Source of the DNA: Ancylobacter vacuolatus | Lineage (GTDB): Bacteria; Pseudomonadota; Alphaproteobacteria; Rhizobiales; Xanthobacteraceae | Reading direction: 5' to 3' | Assembly: GCF_030813595.1 (NCBI RefSeq) | Contig: NZ_JAUSUH010000003.1 | Span: forward strand, 186,001-250,000 | Length of the DNA: 64,000 bases | Shown: piece after piece, positions 61,324 through 64,000 of the stretch | Position numbering within the stretch: position 1 is the stretch's first letter | How the letters are laid out: each line of letters opens with the position of its first letter | Notes under the pieces: generated by a model | Database searches by the model: none | The model's input: the letters and a program-made list of their open reading frames with translations, nothing else | Told to the model about the DNA's origin: nothing | Translations under genes and position numbers: made by a program

Positions 61324-61528
61324 CAGGCCCCCATGAAACGGTGTCGGAAAGCACGAAATCCCATGCTGCGACACAACAGATATGAGGAACAGTTCCAACT
61401 TAATTATGTGTCACATTGCGTCGCAACGATCACATTCGCGAGGCTGCCGGAACATCATACTCCATCTTGCGGATAGTGCCGACCACTCTGCTGCATCACC
61501 CTGCTCCTTGGCGCAAAGCCACGCTGAA

Positions 61529-62980
61529 TCAAGCGTTCTTCACCATCACATGGCGAATGACGGTATAGTCTTCCAGCGCATAGGCGCTGAGATCCTTGCC
61601 ATAGCCGGACTGCTTAAGCCCGCCATGAGGCATCTCGCTGACCAGCATGAAATGGCAGTTCACCCAGGTGCAGCCATATTGCAGGCGCGAAGCGGTGGCC
61701 ATGCCGCGCCCGATATCCCGCGTCCACACCGAGGAGGCGAGGCCGTAGTCGCTGTCATTGGCCCAGCCCACCGCCTCGTCGACATCGCTGAAGCGCGTGA
61801 CCGACACAACCGGCCCGAACACTTCGCGCCGGACGATCTCGTCGGACTGCAGGGCACCGGCCACCACGGTCGGCTCGTAGAAGAAGCCCTTGCCGGAACC
61901 GGCGCCGCTGGCGAGCTTGCCGCCAGTGGCGATCTCGATGTGGTTGAGCTCGGAAGCACGCTCGACGAAGGAGGCGACGCGGGCGCGTTGCCGGGCGGAG
62001 ATCAGTGGGCCGATGTCGTTCTCGCTGTCATCGGCCTGTCCGAATTTGAGCCCCGATACGGCGGAGGCGAGGTCTGCCACCAGCTTTTCATAGACCTTGG
62101 CGCCGGCATAGATGCGGCAGGCCGCCGTGCAGTCCTGCCCGGCGTTGTAGTAACCAAACACCTTCACCCCTTCGACCACGGCGTCGATATCGGCATCGTC
62201 GAACACGATGACCGGCGCCTTGCCGCCGAGTTCCAGATGGGTGCGCTTCACCGTCTTGGCGGCGGCGGTCAGCACCTTCTTGCCGGTGGCGATGTCGCCG
62301 GTGAGCGAGACCATCGCCACCTTGGGATGGTTGATCAGCGCATTGCCGACACTCTCGCCGCGTCCGACGACGACATTGACCACGCCCTCCGGGAAGATGT
62401 CGGCGATGATCCGGGCGAGCTTCAGCAGGGTGAGCGGCGTCTGCTCGGAAGGCTTGATCACCACCGTGTTGCCGCCCGCCAGGGCCGGAGCAAGCTTCCA
62501 CGCCGCCATCATCAGCGGGTAGTTCCACGGCGCGATCGAGGCGACAACGCCGATCGGGTCGCGCCGGATCATCGAGGTGTGGCCGGCGAGATATTCACCG
62601 GCCACCATGCCGTGCTGGGTGCGCGCCGCGCCGGCGAAGAAGCGGAAGCAGTCGACCACGCCGGGAAGCTCGTCGTTCAGCACCGCATGGCGCGGCTTGC
62701 CGCAGTTGAGCGCTTCCAGCGTGGCGAAGGATTCTGCCTCGGCCTCAATGCGGTCGGCCAGCTTCAGCAGCATGTAGGAGCGCTCGGCCGGTGTGGTGCG
62801 CGACCAGGTGCGGAACGCCTTGTCGGCCGCATTCACGGCGGCGTCGATCTGGTCCGGCGACGCCTCGGGCAGTTCGATCAGCGTCTCCTCGGTCTTCGGG
62901 TTCAGCACCGTTTCCGGCGTCTCCGTGCCGGCGACGAAGGTGGAGCCGATCAGCATGTCGGTATCGGACAGGGCAGTCAT
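61529..62980 (-). CDS. Aldehyde dehydrogenase, gamma-aminobutyraldehyde dehydrogenase-like
   Basis: A 483-residue NAD(P)-dependent aldehyde dehydrogenase. Features in order: [34 protein letters not shown], the NAD site [13 protein letters not shown], the catalytic Glu in [19 protein letters not shown], and the catalytic Cys in [17 protein letters not shown] near residue 285. The N-terminus [25 protein letters not shown] and the internal patterns fit the PatD/YdcW branch, which oxidises 4-aminobutanal in putrescine breakdown. ATG 62980 has AGGAG six bases upstream. It follows the PotC-like permease gene by ten bases, so putrescine or a related amine may be imported by that system and oxidised here. 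Confidence 0.9.
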   Translation of the reverse strand: MTALSDTDMLIGSTFVAGTETPETVLNPKTEETLIELPEASPDQIDAAVNAADKAFRTWSRTTPAERSYMLLKLADRIEAEAESFATLEALNCGKPRHAVLNDELPGVVDCFRFFAGAARTQHGMVAGEYLAGHTSMIRRDPIGVVASIAPWNYPLMMAAWKLAPALAGGNTVVIKPSEQTPLTLLKLARIIADIFPEGVVNVVVGRGESVGNALINHPKVAMVSLTGDIATGKKVLTAAAKTVKRTHLELGGKAPVIVFDDADIDAVVEGVKVFGYYNAGQDCTAACRIYAGAKVYEKLVADLASAVSGLKFGQADDSENDIGPLISARQRARVASFVERASELNHIEIATGGKLASGAGSGKGFFYEPTVVAGALQSDEIVRREVFGPVVSVTRFSDVDEAVGWANDSDYGLASSVWTRDIGRGMATASRLQYGCTWVNCHFMLVSEMPHGGLKQSGYGKDLSAYALEDYTVIRHVMVKNA

Positions 62981-62990
62981 GGGGCGTCTC

Positions 62991-63791
62991 CTATTTTCCA
63001 GCGCCGGCCACCGCCTCGCCATGGCGGGTGAGGTAATAGGCGGCGAGGATGGGCAGGAAAGTCACAAGGATCACGAGCACGGCGACCACATTGGTGACGG
63101 GCCGCTGCCGCGGGCGGATGAGCTCGGACAGCATCCAAATCGGCAAAGTCGATTGCTGGCCGGCGGTGAAGGTGGTGACGATCACTTCGTCGAAGCTGAG
63201 CGCGAAGGCCAGCATGCCGCCGGCCAGCAGTGCCGTGCCGATGTTGGGCAGCACGACGAGGCGGAAGGTCTGGAAGGCATCGGCGCCCAGATCCATCGAC
63301 GCCTCGATCAGCGAGGGCGAGAGCCGGCGCAGCCGCGCCACCGCATTATTGTAGACGACGACGATGCAGAAGGTGGCGTGGCCGAGCACGATGGTCCAGA
63401 CGGAGAACGGGATCTCCATCAGCCCGAAGGCCTGGCGCAGGGCGATGCCGGTGACGATGCCGGGCAGTGCGATGGGCAGCACGAACAGCAGCGAGATCGG
63501 CTCGCGGCCGAAGAACCGCGCCCGCGCCAGGGCGCCTGCCGCCAGCGTGCCGAGGATCAGCGCCAGCACAGTGGCGATGCTCGCCACCTTCAGCGACAGG
63601 CCCACCGCCGCCCAGATATCGGCCCGCCCCCACACCACGCCGAACCATTTCAGCGTGAAGCCAGGCGGGGGGAAGGCGTAGCTCTTCTCTTCGGTGGTGA
63701 AGCAGTAGAGCAGGATGAACAGCAGCGGGATGTGCAGGAAGGCAAGCCCGCCAATGGCGGCGATCTTGAGCGAGAGCGGGGCGCGGGTCAT
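62991..63791 (-). CDS. ABC transporter permease, PotC-like
   Basis: A 266-residue inner-membrane permease with six hydrophobic segments. The coupling loop [32 protein letters not shown] is the EAA motif of the spermidine/putrescine group, and [16 protein letters not shown] after it is the PotC hallmark. An aldehyde dehydrogenase gene follows directly and a PotB-like gene precedes, which supports a polyamine or amine importer. The binding protein and ATPase genes would lie beyond the window edge. Confidence 0.92.
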   Translation of the reverse strand: MTRAPLSLKIAAIGGLAFLHIPLLFILLYCFTTEEKSYAFPPPGFTLKWFGVVWGRADIWAAVGLSLKVASIATVLALILGTLAAGALARARFFGREPISLLFVLPIALPGIVTGIALRQAFGLMEIPFSVWTIVLGHATFCIVVVYNNAVARLRRLSPSLIEASMDLGADAFQTFRLVVLPNIGTALLAGGMLAFALSFDEVIVTTFTAGQQSTLPIWMLSELIRPRQRPVTNVVAVLVILVTFLPILAAYYLTRHGEAVAGAGK

Positions 63792-63830
63792 GGCAGGGTG
63801 CTCCCATCGAGATTGCCGATACGCCCGACC

Positions 63831-64000
63831 TCACAACGCATCGAACGCCCCCGTGCGCTTGGCGAGGGTGAGGAACACGGCCATGACCAGGATCGGCACC
63901 AGCGAGAAGGCCGCCGCCAGCGGGATGTTCCCGGCCGTACCCTGCAGCGTGTAGACCGCCTGCCCCAGTACCAGCGCCGACGTGCCGATGATCTGCGGCA
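63831..64000 (-). CDS. ABC transporter permease, PotB-like (cut by window edge)
   Basis: Only the C-terminal 55 codons are in the window. They read IIGTSALVLGQAVYTLQGTAGN, then IPLAAAFSLVPILVMAVFLTL and KRTGAFDAL before the stop at 63831. This is the last membrane segment and tail of a PotB/PotC-type permease, the partner of the permease at 62991-63791. The gap between the two genes is 39 bases. The start and the rest of the gene are outside. Confidence 0.8.
   Translation of the reverse strand, partial: PQIIGTSALVLGQAVYTLQGTAGNIPLAAAFSLVPILVMAVFLTLAKRTGAFDAL

Overview
The window reads as chromosomal DNA of a high-GC alphaproteobacterium, most likely order Hyphomicrobiales and plausibly Xanthobacteraceae. 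This rests on gene content (cellulose genes with bcsN, a four-cysteine cytochrome c of the methanol-metabolism type, many NitT/TauT and TRAP transporters) and on a CtrA-type box; it is an inference, not a taxonomic proof. There is one tRNA gene (Gly, anticodon CCC). I saw no rRNA, CRISPR array, intact insertion sequence or prophage.

Layout. 1-1.6 kb is a graveyard: a frameshifted sugar aminotransferase, a truncated response regulator and a scrap resembling a tyrosine recombinase, all on the 3' side of tRNA-Gly, as expected for a decayed island inserted at a tRNA. 1.9-5.9 kb: an MFS transporter and a DEAD-box RNA helicase. 6.0-11.0 kb: a NitT/TauT-type ABC importer operon ending in a fumarylpyruvate-hydrolase-like gene, divergent from a GntR/FadR regulator with two look-alike operators. 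11.2-14.9 kb: a stand-alone lasso-peptide B2-type protein convergent with a HlyD/ATPase/ABC-2 exporter. 15-17.5 kb: a broken alpha/beta hydrolase, small exported proteins and a cytochrome c. 17.7-21.5 kb: a tightly coupled aminotransferase, beta-keto acid cleavage enzyme, deacetylase and acetyltransferase operon. 21.6-27.5 kb: ABC-F ATPase, sulfotransferase, PQQ-type sugar dehydrogenase and a two-component system. 27.7-30.0 kb: an unusual trio of carrier protein, alpha/beta hydrolase and ATP-grasp ligase. 30.2-31.8 kb: a DUF2254 membrane protein and a small unknown. 31.8-42.2 kb: a TRAP transporter with an enolase-superfamily enzyme, a maleate-isomerase-like enzyme, fumarase, malic enzyme and a ThrE-type exporter. 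42.3-51.4 kb: cellulose synthesis (TPR protein, GH8 cellulase, BcsB, BcsA, divergent BcsN). 51.4-53.4 kb: a YadA-like trimeric adhesin with a partner gene and an upstream CtrA-type site. 53.6-61.3 kb: a MacAB-like and an RND efflux system flanking a 39-residue four-cysteine miniprotein. 61.5 kb to the end: gamma-aminobutyraldehyde-type dehydrogenase with PotC/PotB-like permeases, cut by the window edge.

How the parts may work together. The 31.8-41 kb stretch can be read as C4-dicarboxylate use: TRAP uptake, maleate to fumarate, fumarate to malate, malate to pyruvate. The 42-53 kb stretch is a surface and biofilm block: cellulose, a lipoprotein accessory and an adhesin possibly under cell-cycle control. 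The 17.7-21.5 kb operon and the 61.5-64 kb genes both look like amine or polyamine catabolism. The most unusual candidates are the carrier-protein/hydrolase/ATP-grasp cluster (27.7-30 kb), the orphan lasso B2 protein (11.2 kb) and the cysteine-rich miniprotein (56.9 kb).
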